The notes under the pieces: model-generated | Seen by the model: the letters and a program-made list of their open reading frames with translations, nothing else | Database searches by the model: none | Told to the model about the DNA's origin: nothing | In this document: positions 1 to 12,393 of the stretch, one piece after another | Layout: the number at the start of each line of letters is the position of its first letter | Position numbering within the stretch: position 1 is the first letter of the stretch | Assembly: GCA_002270565.1 (NCBI GenBank) | Contig: NQMI01000063.1 | Coordinates: forward strand, 194,750 to 258,749 | Source: Stenocarpella maydis | Lineage: Eukaryota; Ascomycota; Sordariomycetes; Diaporthales; Diaporthaceae | Direction: 5' to 3' | Length of the DNA: 64,000 nt | Translations under genes and position numbers: made by a program

Positions 1-499
1 AATTCCATGCAATGCTGTTTGATGAACTGCATTCTCTGTTTGTAAGCACACTCATACATACCGTAATAGTAGTGTATCTACCGATCAGGCAATGGTCCAA
101 GACGATTTAGCAGCCTGCAAACTCCCATCATTGTGTCTGGTCGGCTATCCTGCTTTCATCAAGTGATGCACTTAGTCGTCATTCCAGACAGGACATCGTG
201 GGTCCCACTCTCCCTTGCTGCCATCTCCCCAAATCAAGAGGAGGAGGTTGGTCCACAGAATAGACCAGAGTAATGCACCCATCCCTATAGTCAAGCAAGG
301 GTTATGCCCAGGTAGCCGGCCTCATTCTCTTATTTAGCCTTTCATCTGCGGTGGCGGATATCGCACACGGCCGATGAGATAGTTAGACATTATATCAGCC
401 AGGTTGTCAACAATAACACCAGCCGTGGCATCCTCTGCTCTTCCGGTGCAACCCTTCGTGCCATAGGGTGGGTATAGTTATGCCCCATATAAGATCCCC
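1..499. other. Intergenic left edge, no gene seen
   Basis: No open frame with recognisable protein similarity. It is the 3' flank of the minus-strand beta-mannosidase, whose stop codon is at 500-502. I see no repeat or RNA gene. Confidence 0.6.
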
Positions 500-3306
500 T
501 CACCGTCCCACCAAAGATACCGAGCCATGGCCCCCGACATACCTGTAACCCAGCCTCGTGACGGACGCTGGGGCCCTCACGCTCACGCTCACGACCCTGT
601 CCAGCCCCGGGACGACGTCGAAGCCATTATCACTCAGGCGCAGCCCTTCCACCTCGTCAAAGACAAACCCCTTGACCGGGTTCTCGGCGGACACGACCAC
701 GTTCCCCCCGCCAGAGGAGGACACCGAGACCTGCCGGCCCGAGAGGTCGAGGTACTTGATCGGCTGCGGCCATGCCGTGTCGGACGCCACGACCTCGCCG
801 CCCACCCGCAGCGTCGCGACGACGACATAGGGATCTGCCTCGTCGGCCTCAGGCGGGGCCCTGGTCGCCGGGAGCCGGTGGGTACCGCACTCGGTGGTAC
901 TGTTGCCCTTGACCAGGCGGGTCCACGGAGCCCCGGCCGGGGCTGGGCTCCCGGCAAGGTCCCTGCCCGTGCGCACGGAAACGCACCGGATCTCCACGTC
1001 GGCGGTGACGGGGTCGGCCCTGAGGCTGGAGACCCAGATGGCCACCTCCCCGCCGTCACGCCTGTCGGCGACAGGGTCGGTGTGCCCGACGTCCAGCGTG
1101 GGATTGATAGTGGTATGCGTCCAGTCGTTGTAGGACCTGGAGGCCGAGATGTCCAGGGGCCGCAGCGCGCGGGAGATGGCGTAGTAGGCCGGCTTCCTGA
1201 CGAGGTAGTAGTCGGCGACCGCCCACGAGACGCCGGGCCAGCAGTCGTTGAGCTGCCACACGAGGACGCCGCCGCACTCCCGAGCGTCGTTCCACCCGCG
1301 GCGCCACGACTTGTACGCCGCGCGCATCGCGTCGGCCTGCATGACCTGGGTGAGGTGTGCGAACGAGGCGAGGCCGCCGCCGTCCGCCGGGGGCCTGAAG
1401 TTCTCGTGCACGTACTGTGCCATGCGCCACGAGTGGCCGATGGCCTTGTTGTGGAACTCCACCGTCATGGAGCCGGGGGCAAGCTCGCTTGGCCGGGATA
1501 TCGCGCGCTGTAGCGTTTGCATGTGAGGGTAGCCTTGCATGCCAAACTCGGAGACAAACTTGCCGCCTATCTTGTCGATGTCTTGGATTTTGACCATTGT
1601 CCCATGCCAGAGGTTCCATTCGTGAGCATCACCGACCGTCCTGTCTTTGACGGAGGCCCCGTTGCCGCTCCATGGGCTGCTGGGCAGGTAGATGATTCCA
1701 GGATGCTCCTCCTCGAGTGTTCTTGGGAGCAGGCTCTCATAGATATACCGAGCTGGGAATGACGACCTCAGCCACGACTGTGGGTCCTTGTCGTCTGGGT
1801 TGTAGTCAAGCTTGTAACGTTCCTGCACGGTCTCGTAGTCTTCGTTATTCCCGGCCCAGATGATGAGTGATGGATGATCTCTCAGCCGCCGGATGTTGTG
1901 CCTTGCCTCTGCCTCCACGCTGCTGAGAAAGGAGTCGTAGGTGGGGTAGTTGCCACAGGCAAACTGGAAGTCGTGCCAGACCAGAAGCCCAAGCTCATCA
2001 CAGGCATCGAAGAATGAATCGTGCTCATATATGCCTCCGCCCCAGACCCTAACCATGGTCTGGTTGCCCTCCACCATGAGCTTCACCCAGTCCCGGTATC
2101 TATCCGGAGAGATCCGTGGCAGGAAGCTATCCGCGGGAATCCAGCAGGAGCCTCCTGCAAAAATATCGACATTGTTGACGCGAAAGTAGAATGTGGTGCC
2201 CACGCCCGAACCACAAGGTTCTTGTATGAGTTCCGCGTGGCGAAACCCTATATACCTGCGTCGACGTTGGTCAGCTGTGTTTCTTGGTTCAAAATGCATA
2301 AAATGTGCGGGGTCCTGCATCCGCATCCTCCACCTTGCTGTCAGGCTTTTGTCTTATACCTACTTTGTTTGCGCATCGAGCACTTCCCCAGAGGCGACAA
2401 GTTCCACTTTGAGACTGTATTGGTTCGGTCTTCCATACATATGAGGGTACCATAGCCGGGGGTGGTCCAGCTCAAATGAGGCACTGCCCTTGAACAGTTT
2501 TCCCTTCTCAGCCCAGTGATCAGGAGAAACGCGCACATCTTGCCGAAACACTGGGCTCTCGTCACCTGGCTGGTATAATGTCGCTCGGACTGCCAGGCCA
2601 AGGGAGACCTCTCGAGACGCGGTCGCCACTTCGAAGCGGATCTCCCCGGCTACCTTGTCCAGGTCCTTGGTGAGCTCGTACGGGGCGGAGACCTGGCCCA
2701 GCCTCGCGACATAACGATCCAGATATACCGGCCGCCAGATGCCCGCAGTCGTCAGTATCGGCCCCCAGTCCCACCCCCAGTGGTACTGTGCCTTTCTCAC
2801 CGGGAGACGGCCCGCCTCTGTCTGGCGGACGAGGAAGTTGTGCTCGGGGTGGTCCTTCACGATCTGGCGGCCACGGGCCGAGGCGGACTCGAACACGATC
2901 TTCAGCTCGACGTCGCGCAGGTCTTTCCCGGCGGGTCGAAGCAGGCCCGTGACGTCAACGCGATGGCTTATGAACATGTTGTCAGTGGCCAGGACCTCGG
3001 AGTCGTTGATATATACGGTGGCAAAAGTATCGAGACCCTCAAAGACCAGATCGGCCGCCCCTGGCCCGCCGGATGGCCGTCCCTGCCCCGGAGCTCATCT
3101 AGCGAGATGGCTCTGCGGTAGTGCCACCCGCGCTCGGCGACCCAGCGGACTTCCAGCTCGTTGAGGTCCACGAAAGGGTCTGGTATCTGGCCGTTGTGGA
3201 GGAGGTCGGTGTGTATCGAGCCGGGCACCCCGGCCGCAGGCTGCCAGGTGCCTCCTGTGTCCTCCTTGTACTGCCAGCCCTGGCTGAGTGTGATTCTTTC
3301 TCGCAT
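500..3306 (-). CDS. Beta-mannosidase B-like glycoside hydrolase family 2 (one apparent frameshift)
   Basis: Removes terminal beta-mannose from manno-oligosaccharides. The N-terminus has no signal peptide, so an intracellular MndB-type enzyme is likely. Start ATG at 3306 (MRERITLSQGW) matches the family N-terminus. Exon 1 is 3306-2364. A 108-bp intron (2363-2256, donor GTAGGT, branch CTGAC, acceptor CAG) is followed by exon 2, 2255-500. GH2 hallmarks are visible: the sugar-binding N-terminal domain, YHWGWDWGP, the acid/base motif WAGNNED and the nucleophile region VSEFGMQG. Spliced length is about 899 codons, close to the family. Oddity: the frame shifts between about 3095 and 3046. Upstream codons read LDELRGRDG; the family-like DLVFEGLDTFATV that follows is in another frame, one base short, with no GT-AG intron between. 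This is either a real 1-bp deletion or an assembly error in a G-rich run. Confidence 0.88.
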
Positions 3307-4377
3307 TCTGGCGACTGGCCGGCCTGATCTCACACGAACGGCGGGCGGGATCTTTGCAGACCAAGAACACGCGGGTGAGGTTGGCAAGTGCGAGGGTCCA
3401 ATTGTGGAAGTTGTAACTACACACTTCCAAGATTGGCAGGCCTGAGGTTGATGTTGTGCTGCAAAGTAAGATCCGTGGTTTACCCGGATGCTCGACTACA
3501 CGGCTTACAAGCTGAGACGCAGGGCAGGCCGTTGTGTGACCAGGGAAGACTGCCTCTCAAGAGGTGAGCAAGGATGTGGACCATGTCTCTCCGGCCCTAG
3601 GAGTAGTTATGAGGACCCATAGTCTGGGACCCATAGTCTGGTATTGTATCCCTGGTGTACCTTTGGTTCGGTAAGGATTTAGTCCGACCCGAGTGTCCGG
3701 CCCGGGGGTGAGGCAACGCGGGGTCGTCCGAAGAGGAGACATGTCTTCACCGGGCCAACCCCTCAAAGTGCCTACAGTACTTATGTGTAATGACCTGGTC
3801 CGCTTGTACGGACTAGTTGGGGGTTGATATCATCTTGCCTCCATTGAAAGGGCTGTGGAGGCAGGCTGAGGGTGACAGGAAAACCCCAGGCCTGAGACAT
3901 AGTCACAACATAGTTCGACCATCGACTGACGAGCATCGTCGCACAAAGACCAACCGGGAACCATCCGCGCTACTCTTATCTAGACAGACCTTGGCTGCCG
4001 TAGTGCTCACGATGCCGCATCCCGTCTCGTCCCCAGTCCCGTCTAGGCCGGCACGTGTCCCAATGCTCGCATGACACCATCACCAGGCCATAGTATGTAC
4101 CACCGCGCATTGTCAGCGAGCAGCTGACGGGAGCTGCTGCAGTCAGACCAGCCGCACCCAGGCAGTTACTGCCTTGGCCTGGGCTGGATGATATGACTGA
4201 AGAGGGTATAGCCCCGGCTCCCTTTGGACGTTGACCTCGACATGTCTCGCACATCCCAAATGGTTTTCCCATTCCAAGGGATAGGACGTTAGGATTCCAC
4301 TGCACTTAACAGCCCCAGGGCCCACCACCAAGGCGCGCCAGAACCTTCACCTCTGGCCCGTCAGAGAGCTTGCCGCC
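3307..4377. other. Divergent intergenic region, no gene seen
   Basis: About 1.07 kb between the divergent beta-mannosidase (minus) and the membrane-protein gene (plus), presumably holding both promoters. An imperfect direct repeat of a GGACCCATAGTCTGG-like unit lies near 3613-3642. No coding frame is convincing. Confidence 0.5.
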
Positions 4378-5470
4378 ATGGTCCCCTTCCGGCCTGCACT
4401 CCTTGCTCTGGCGGCGTGCATTTCAAGCACCTGTGCCTCCGCCGCCGCCGCCGGGGCTGACCTGGCCCGCCGCTATAACCCGCGCAGGGTATGGGTCACC
4501 GTCGACGCCAGCGGCAACGCAGAGACAATCACCCCGTCCGTGTCGGGCACCAGCACCGTGTCCGGGGCCCCCGCGTACGTGACGCGGACGTCGGCCTACG
4601 CCCTGACGGCCGCGGACGGGGCGGTCCAGACGACCACGGGGATAGCACCCGTGGCCACCGCGACGGCGAGCTCCGGGGCCGGCGCCTTCTCCCAGTGCCG
4701 CAGCCGCGGGGGCGAGCCGGACGCCCCGTTCTGCCAGCCCCGGCGGGGCAGTGTGCTGAGGCCGGGGGGCACATATTATGGTGGGTCTGCGCACTGGTGA
4801 CGAACCACGGGTGTATGTATTCCCCGACGGCCTCGTGCTGATCCCGAGAACAGTCACCTGGGATGCGGTGCGGTTCACAGGCGACGACTCGCTGGTCGCC
4901 GTGCAGGTTCGATACTCGGACAACACCGGTTTCACGACGGACAGGAACGTCACAGCCGCTACTGGCTACTATGTCTGGACCGTCGACGAGGACATCCTCT
5001 CTCAGAATGGCCGTGGAGGAGGGGACCTGAACGCAACCCTGTCTCTCGTGCTCTTGGAGACCTCGGAAGACGGCTCGGGCACCTCACTCGCATACGACAC
5101 GGGGCCGAGTGTCATCATCAGCAGGTCGGCCCCGTCATACGGTGCCTCGTCCGGGGATGGCTTCGGGAGCCACGGCAAGACGGTGGAGATTGCGGTCTCG
5201 GTCACCATCGCGGCTGTGTTCATCGCACTTGTCGCACTCCTGGCCTGGACCTTCAGGCGACGGGGGCATATCTTTGGCAGCGGCGGTGGCAGAAGGGCTA
5301 GGCGAGAACCTCAGCGGACGGATCCAGGGGCGAGCTTTGGCTGGCCCAAGGACAAGAGCCGCGAGGTGGAGCTGACAGAGCGCGAGAGCTGGGGTCCTAG
5401 GCCGATCAAGAACGTGTTTAGGGCCGAGATTGAGAGGCAGGAGATGGAGCGGGGATACTTAAGACGTTGA
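4378..5470 (+). CDS. Predicted secreted, single-pass membrane protein
   Basis: Function unknown. The start at 4378 sits in an excellent fungal context (GCCGCCATGG). Exon 1 is 4378-4780, intron 4781-4853 (73 bp, GTGGGT...CAG) and exon 2 4854-5470; the junction restores the motif TYYVTWDAVRF. Total 1020 nt, 339 residues. Order: signal peptide (residues 1-22), a Ser/Thr/Ala-rich stalk, a short Cys-containing segment (CRSRGGEPDAPFCQP), a beta-rich ectodomain with potential N-glycosylation sites, one transmembrane helix (VEIAVSVTIAAVFIALVALL), then a basic cytoplasmic tail (RRRGHIFG). TYYVTWD resembles motifs of fungal Kre9/KNH-like cell-surface proteins, but that link is only a resemblance. A role at the wall or plasma membrane is inferred from topology. 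Confidence 0.8.
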
Positions 5471-6996
5471 CGAGTGGTTTGCTCTTGTTTCCGACTTGGG
5501 GTTTTCGCTGGTTCATTCGTGTTCTTTACGCAGATAACCGTGAAGAAGTGTCCAGTCACTCTTTCTCCGCTGTCTTCCAACATTCACGGTCAGGATGAGT
5601 GGCCTGCGACGGGGGAATATAATGCTTCGGGGTTGAGCACAGGGCTGAAAAAACCAAAACAAGGATATTCGATACTCTCAATAGAGAAACCGGCCAACGG
5701 CACATACAACTTGTTTTTTTCTTCTTTATTATTACTATCGGATTACATTCTTCACCTGCGCCAATTCCCAAAATGCAAAGCCGGGCGCAAAACACGGATG
5801 ATGGCAGAGGCCAACCCTTGTCAGCCCAAGAGACAGAACCCCCAAGCCTGGTATACAGTTCAACCTTTATTCTCTACATGTTTCTAGGTAAAAGGATTGT
5901 AGGCGTGGAAGACGCATGCACTATCTGGATGCGCATGACGGCAGCAGACCTGGACAACGCCTGCACCTTCAACAAGTCCCTGGTGTAATACAACCAGGGC
6001 GCGGCAGACCTAGGGATGACGCATTAGTATCCCCTACTTGGGGAGATCATCATGTAACTAAACCCCTCGCTACTTACTCCCTCGCCCAAACTCGCGGGGG
6101 ATGGGTTGTCCGCGCTAACCCAACCTCATAACTAACATCTCAGATTCCCGATTTCTTTCCCGCGTCAAGGGGAGCCCCGTGACCGCCTGGCGGAGACGGC
6201 AGCGAGGCAGGAGCTGCCCGCGGGGGGCTCGCCGCTCACGGTCGTGGTGGGGACGGAGCCGGGTTCGGTCGCGAATACCGGCACGGGGGCAGTGGAGTGA
6301 CGACAAATGGGTGGCACTAAACCTTCGTCTGACCTGAGGCAGGGTCCTAGTGCTAGGTAGGTAGATAGACATGTAGATTGTGTCTGTGTTCAACTTCCTA
6401 ACAATGCTTTTCTCAAGGCAACACTTGTATGGTGCGCCTAACAGTTTCCAATAATACAACGTCTGGGCTATTTCAGAAACATGGGTACTGGATTTTGTAT
6501 TTAGAGAGGAACCCAGTAATACTACATATCTCCTACCTAGGTAGGTATGTAGCAGTCAAAAGGTGCACACGTGAGGTCTCCTCCAGGGCCGTGGCAAACG
6601 TACAATGTGACGTTGCGGATAAATGCAAACACAAAAAAATACGAATGGCTAAATCGAGCCGCATACATATCCCCCCTCCCCCTCTCCCAATTTCCATCAA
6701 TTAAAGAACCCCATCGCGTACAAAAAACCACAGTCCCGGGTCGGGGTTTTTTTATCCGACGGGTGTATGTGATATTCTTCTTACGTATCGCCTCAGACCT
6801 CACTAAAACTGACTGTGAATATGTCACAATATAAAGACTACGTGCCTATGGCAAGTAGCGGCGTCGCTTTTGCACGAATAGAGCAGTGGCTTAATTCGTG
6901 ACAGTATAGTGCCCGGGGACTTACTCGGCACCAGAAAATAAGAAGCAAGAAACCCTTGCCCTGGGCCCTGTCGGATCCCGCAAACGTTCCCCCAGC
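5471..6996. other. Intergenic, with a palindromic TACCTAGGTA-type site
   Basis: About 1.5 kb between two plus-strand genes. Short open frames here show no family resemblance. A 16-bp palindromic run built on CCTAGG lies at 6532-6547, and a related tract at 6353-6366. The segment just before 6997 presumably contains the alpha-fucosidase promoter. Confidence 0.5.
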
Positions 6997-9580
6997 ATGA
7001 CGCCCCTACTCGCCCTCGCCTCGCTCCTCATACCCGGCCCCGCGAGCGCCGCGGCCCTCGACGGCAGCCGCTTCCTGTGGTTCACCCAGCCGGCGCGGCC
7101 CCGCTTCTTCGAGGACGCCATGCCCATCGGTAACGGCCGCCTCGGCGCCACCGTCTACGGCGGGGTCGGCGCCGAGGTGCTGGGCGTCAACGAGGACTCC
7201 ATCTGGACGGGGCCCTTCCAGGACCGCATCGCGGCGGACCCCCGCGTGGCCCTGGCCGCCACCAGGCAGATGCTGCTCGCGGGGAGGCTGTCTGAGGCGA
7301 GGCAGTACGCCATGGCGGACCTCATCCCCAAGGCCGTCAGCCCCAGGGCCTACAGCTACTTTGGCAACATCGGCGTCGACTTTGGGCACGCGGGCTCGGG
7401 GCAGCAGGCGGCTGACTACGTCCGCTGGCTCGACACCAAGGAGGGCACGGCCGGTGTGTCGTACACATACGGTGGCGTGGGCTACACGTGAGTTGGCACT
7501 TGTCCAGTATCCCTCCAGACACCTAGCTAGTTAGCACACAATGGCCAGCTTGCTCACGGCACAGCCGCGCAGCCGCGAGTATGTGGCCAGCATGCCCGAC
7601 GGGGTCCTGGCCGCACGCTTCAACGCCAGCACCGCCGGCGCGCTGAACCTCCGCATCTCCATGAGCCGCGAGGGCAGCATCACGACCTCGGCGTCGGCAC
7701 AGGACGGCATATACACCGTGACCCTGGCGGGCTCCAGCGGCCAGCCGCCAGGCGATAACCCGATCCGCTGGACAGGCCGGGCACGCTTCGCCCTGGTCGA
7801 CGGTGCGTTTGCCCCCATCACCGACAGGTCCCCATGAGAAACCAGCCAGGACATGACTGGTACTGACATTGAGAAACGAGGCACCGCGGCCGTCGTCAAC
7901 TCGACGCTCGTCATACGCAACTCGACAGCCGTGAGCATGTTCTTCGACGCAGAGACAAGCTACAGGTTCGCCAGCCAGGCCGCCTGGGAGGCCGAGGTAG
8001 ACCGCAAGATCGGCCAGGCCTACGCCAGGGGCTACGAGCAGGTCAGGGCCGACGCCGTCCGCGACAGCTCGGGCCTCCTGGGCAGGGTGGCGCTGGACCT
8101 GGGGGCCTCGCCGGGCGGCCTCGCCAGCCTCCCCACGGACCAGCGCATCGCCCGCGCCAGGACCTCGCCGCAGGACGACGTCCAACTCACCACCCTCGTC
8201 TTCAACTACGGCCGGCACCTCCTCGTGTCCTCGTCCCGCGCGGCGGCCGGCGGCGGCGGCAGCTCGCTCCCCGCCAACCTCCAGGGGGTGTGGAACAACT
8301 CGACCTCGGCCCCCTGGGGTGGCAAGTTTACTATAAATATTAATGTCCAGATGAACTACTGGCCCGCGGGGCCGACCAACCTGATCGAGACGCAGGAGCC
8401 CCTATTCGACCTGATGCGCGCGGCCGCGGCGCGCGGCCGGCCGTACGCGGAGCGCATGTACGGCTGCCCGGGCGTCGTGTTCCACCACAACCTCGACCTG
8501 TGGGGGGACCCGGCACCGACCGATAACTACACGCGGTCGACACTGTGGCCCACGGGCGCGGCCTGGCTGGGCTGGCACATGATGGACCACTACCGCTTCA
8601 CGGGGGACACGGCCTTCCTGCGCGATGTGGCGTACCCGTTCCTCGCCGACGTCGCGCGCTTTTTCGAGTGCTACTGCTTCGATTCCGACGGCCACAACGC
8701 CACGGGGCCGTCCGTCTCGCCCGAGAACTCGTTCCGCGTCCCGTCCGGCTGGTCCGTCGCCGGCGCCGACGAGGCCGTCGACATCGCCCCTGCCATGGAC
8801 GGCCAGCTCATCGGTGAGGCCCTCGAGAGCCTCCTCGAGGCCGCCGGGGTGCTGGGCGTCGCCGAGGGCGACGCCGACGTCGCGGCCGCGCGCGCGTTCC
8901 TGCCGACCATCCCCCCGCAGAAGATCGGCTCGCAGGGGCAGATCCTCGAGTGGCGGCGCGAGTACGAGGAGGCGGAGCCCGGGCAGAGGCACCTCTCGCC
9001 GCTGGTGGGCCTCATGCCGGGGCGGCAGTTCAGCCCGCTGCGCAACGCGACGCTGGCCAGGGCCGCCGAGGTGCTCCTCCACCGGCGCGTGGCCGCCGGG
9101 TCCGGTTCCACGGGCTGGTCGCGGGCGTGGCTCATCAACTCGTTCACCCGGGTCTTTGACGGCGACGGCGCCTGGGACCAGCTGATGAGGTGGTTCCAGA
9201 AGTACCCCACGCCGTACAACCTGTACAACACGGACGCCGGAGCGCCCTTGTACGTCTTCCAGATTGATGGGAACTTTGGGGTTGTCAGTGGCGTCGCCGA
9301 GATGCTGCTGCAGAGCCATGCAGGCGTCGTGCATCTCCTCCCGGCGCTGCCCTCAGCGGTCCCAAAGGGTTCTGTAAGAGGGTTGGTTGCTCGTGGGAAC
9401 TTTGTTGTGGATATTGCGTGGGACGGTGGGGTCCTGACCAGGGCAAACATCACTTCCAGGGCCGGTGGCGAGCTTGCCATCCGATACAAGAACGGCTCAC
9501 GCATCGCCGTGGATGGCAAGGTGTATGCCGGCCCAGTAGGGACAACGGCTGGGACAACTTATATCGTGACTCCCAGTTAA
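6997..9580 (+). CDS. Secreted alpha-L-fucosidase, glycoside hydrolase family 95
   Basis: Hydrolyses alpha-1,2-linked L-fucose (or L-galactose) from plant xyloglucan side chains and related glycans, outside the cell. Three exons: 6997-7487, 7573-7802 and 7881-9580. Introns are 85 and 78 bp; the second has donor GTGCGT and branch ACTGAC. Spliced 2421 nt gives 806 residues, normal for GH95. A signal peptide spans about residues 1-19. GH95 landmarks are present: the N-terminal PIGNGRLGA and NEDSIWTG, the paired asparagines of TININVQMNYWPAGP, the catalytic glutamate in VSPENSF and the aspartate in FQIDGNFG. The internal splice sites were chosen because they alone restore ARFALVDG-TAAVVNSTL in one frame. 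I see no break. Confidence 0.93.
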
Positions 9581-9866
9581 CCACGTGTCGAATCTCCCGG
9601 GGTGGAGGGGGGAGGGTGTTAGTATAGGCACATCTACCTGAAGAGTCATGGCACTGCTCCCCAAAACATCTCGATGAACTTGCTTAGGTAGCTAGAGAGG
9701 GCTTCCTGTAGGTCAACGCTTCATTGATATCAACTTGGAGTAGTCGCCGTTGTATCCCTGTCTCAGCTGTGCTTCTCAAAACGAGAATGCGAACTGACAC
9801 ACAACGGCAAGACCCATAAGCCGGCCGACAGAGGCCTGTCATGCAAGTGGCTTCCAGTTCTCCCCC

Positions 9867-11239
9867 CTACAGAGGCGGTCCGAATGGATCCTCAGCAACC
9901 TTTCTTCTCTTAGCGTCGCGGTCTGCGTCGCCCTTGGACACACCGTTGCTGCCGCTGAAGACGGCCCCGTCGTCCTCCACTGCACCCTTGGCGGGCTTCT
10001 TCTCGTTCTCCTTGAACTCGAGCCTCTTCTTGTGCAGGCCAATAAGGTCGAACCGGTCTGGGTCCCGACACTTCTTGAGCTTGCGGACAAGGGGCTTCAA
10101 CACGGCACTGGCCTCGGGCTGGAAGCAAATGTCAATACCAAGACCACGGCGGCCAGGCTGGGATTGAGCGCGCTTACCGTTCCCCAGAAGTCTGTCATCC
10201 TCTCCGGGGGCTCCTGGCTGAGCATGTCCTTGCAGGCCATGATGGTGGACACTGTCTTCTCCCTGATGACGTGGCTGAATACCTCGGCCTTTTGTGTCGA
10301 GTCCCCGTGAGGGAATCGGGGTAGCATGGTGTCTATCAGGCGCTCGAACAGGCCGTGATCTGCCATTGATAGTGCTGCGAGCATGATCTGGCTGGGGGTG
10401 TAGTGGAAGTAGGCATCGGTGACCAAGGGGCTGAACTTGAGTATGTCACGGCCCCGGCCCTGTGCCTTGCTGATTCGCGCACCCTGCCTGAATTTTAGTC
10501 GTGCCCCAGTGAAGCGTGCGGGAATCTGGGATGGTCAATAACCCACATCTGCGTCCCCCAGAGACCGCAATTGCATGATGGCACCCTCCAGTGCACGGTA
10601 GGGATGCCTCACGTCAAAGGCAAACCTGAGCCCCTGGCACAGCAGGAACTCGCCGGCCAGGATCTCCTCGCCTGTTGTGTTGGGGAACTTTTCTGCGAAG
10701 CTGTTGACGCGGGGGTACGAGTTCTCGGCCTTGGAGCCAAAGAAGAGGCAGGTCTTCAGCATCTTGGTCGGTGGGTAGGTCATGATGCTGTGCGTGACGA
10801 AGAAGCGGCGCAGGAAGATGGCCGAGGTGGCACGGATCTCGGTTGGCAGCTGGCAGAACTCTGCGGCGCGCAGGCACTCGACGGTGTAGAAGCGCAGGAG
10901 CTGCTCCTCCTCCGTGGGCGTGAGGAACTCGGGCAGCGGGGTCTTGCTGGTGGCGGAGGTGGACTCGGTCGGGGCATCTGCAGGGGCGACGGCTGCGCTG
11001 ACCTGTGTCGGGTCGGTGGCAGGGTTGGAGGTGCCCGGGCCGGGGATTGGGGTGTTGGCGCCCGAAGGGTTCGCCGAGGCGACGGTGGAGGAGGATGCCG
11101 TGGACGAGGCGAGGCGGTCCGAGATGTTCTGCCTGGCGAGGCTGTTTGTCCGGGCGCGCAGCTCGGCCAGCTGTGGCGGCGAGAAGGACCAGAGTCGGAA
11201 CTGGGTCGACGACCGGTAGCGCTCGTCCTCGGTCGCCAT
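9867..11239 (-). CDS. ccl1: Cyclin H, TFIIH/CDK-activating kinase subunit
   Basis: Nuclear regulatory cyclin of the Kin28/Cdk7 kinase, which phosphorylates the RNA polymerase II CTD within TFIIH. Exons 11239-10547, 10483-10178 and 10118-9867; introns are 63 bp (branch ACTAA) and 59 bp (branch ATTGACA). Both introns are phase 0 and spliced length is 1251 nt, 416 residues. The N-terminus has RYRSSTQFRLWSFSPPQL, typical of Ccl1/cyclin H, then a Ser/Thr/Pro/Ala-rich insert. The first cyclin fold has FYTVECLRAAEFCQLP and FLRRFFVTHSIMTYPP; the second has VTDAYFHYTPSQIMLAAL. The C-terminus is lysine/arginine-rich (DAKRRKVAED), a likely nuclear signal. A housekeeping gene, intact. Confidence 0.92.
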
Positions 11240-11496
11240 GCTGGCGTTGTCGAGGTTGTGCCCCGGGCTGGTCGTGTGTCAGGGTGGTGTCGTCGGAGTG
11301 GACTCGTGTGGGATGTTGAGGTCGTCGAGGCGACCCTTAGCAAACAAACAGTTGCCGAGCTGTTGCTGCCGGGATGAGCTAAGTAGTACGCTAGCGTAGC
11401 TCCCTTGCCGGCCTGCACGACATCGCTAGCGTATTAGTTGCGACGAAGTACCTACGCACCTACACTACATAGGTAGTCTACCTAGGTTCCCAGGTA

Positions 11497-11539
11497 GAGT
11501 GCCCCCCCGGGCAGCTGAACACCCCCCCCTATTGAACAC
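11497..11539 (+). repeat. Left terminal inverted repeat of the pogo-like element
   Basis: Begins GAGTGCCCCCCCGGG next to a TA dinucleotide and ends TATTGAACAC. It pairs with 12349-12391. Confidence 0.8.
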
Positions 11540-12348
11540 ATCATCAACACCAACCCCTCCCCATCGTCGCCAACTTTAACTAGCCACAACTTTACGAAAT
11601 AAATTTTCCTCTGCACCAGATCAATTACAATGGATTTAGAATCATCTCGCGAATCTAGTATGTAACTTGCCCTAAAGAGTTTCTATAATGGGGATATAAG
11701 TTTATATAAAGTAGTAAAGCAATATAGAGTCCTACTATCTATACTATCTACTTAAAAAAACGGCCATTCTTTACAAACCCATGCAAATGAAGCCTAATTA
11801 AAGCTATCACCAGCTATAAATCAGTTAATTATCAACTAGATTCTAGCGGAGGAATGCTAGAAATGCCCTCCCTTAAAGGCTATAATCTANTTGCTATACT
11901 GATGAAGGCCTTGGAGGCTGCTTTATTACGTAGGGCCCTACTCGGGAATAGCAACAATCCCTTGTAATGCAATATCCGGACCTATAGTAATAAGCTTTGT
12001 AAAGTAATAAACCTTATGTTTGCCTGAATTGCTATACTTAAAGATGAGAATAAATTTCTTTAGCTAGTAAATTAAGAATTTTAGCCTTGAAAATGTTAAT
12101 GACTAGAGCGACGGCCTAATGAGATATTTATTGATATAGCATGGGCTATAGGGAATGATTAGACCCCCTCTTAGCGCTAGCGACCTTCTAGGCCGGCTAT
12201 AGAAGAGGAATTGGCTGCTGTAAGCCTTCTAACTGCAGCCTATTGTGAAGAGGAACTTAAGCATTAATTTCGGCTTGAAACGGTCTAAATAGCTTTAGAA
12301 TTGAGTATGCAACACCATAATTTCCGTTTGCAAATTCATGGTGATATA

Positions 12349-12391
12349 GTGTTCAATAGGGAGGGGTGTTCACCTACCCGGGGGGGCACTC
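12349..12391 (-). repeat. Right terminal inverted repeat of the pogo-like element
   Basis: Reverse complement of the left end with three substitutions, followed directly by TA. Confidence 0.8.
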
Positions 12392-12393
12392 TA

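Larger units (their letters stand above)
11497..12391. mobile_element. Decayed Tc1/mariner-pogo (Fot1/Pot2-like) DNA transposon remnant
   Basis: Inverted 43-bp ends at 11497-11539 and 12349-12391 match at 40 of 43 positions, and TA dinucleotides flank both ends (11495-11496 and 12392-12393), the target duplication of this superfamily. The 0.8 kb interior is AT-rich and full of stops. Plus-strand traces resemble a pogo-type transposase N-terminus: ATG GAT TTA at about 11631, then FYNGDISLYKVVKQYRV, then KLSPAINQL. At 0.9 kb it lacks most of a transposase, so it is a deleted, non-autonomous copy. AT enrichment and the many TAG/TAA codons fit RIP. One N lies at 11890. Confidence 0.75.
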
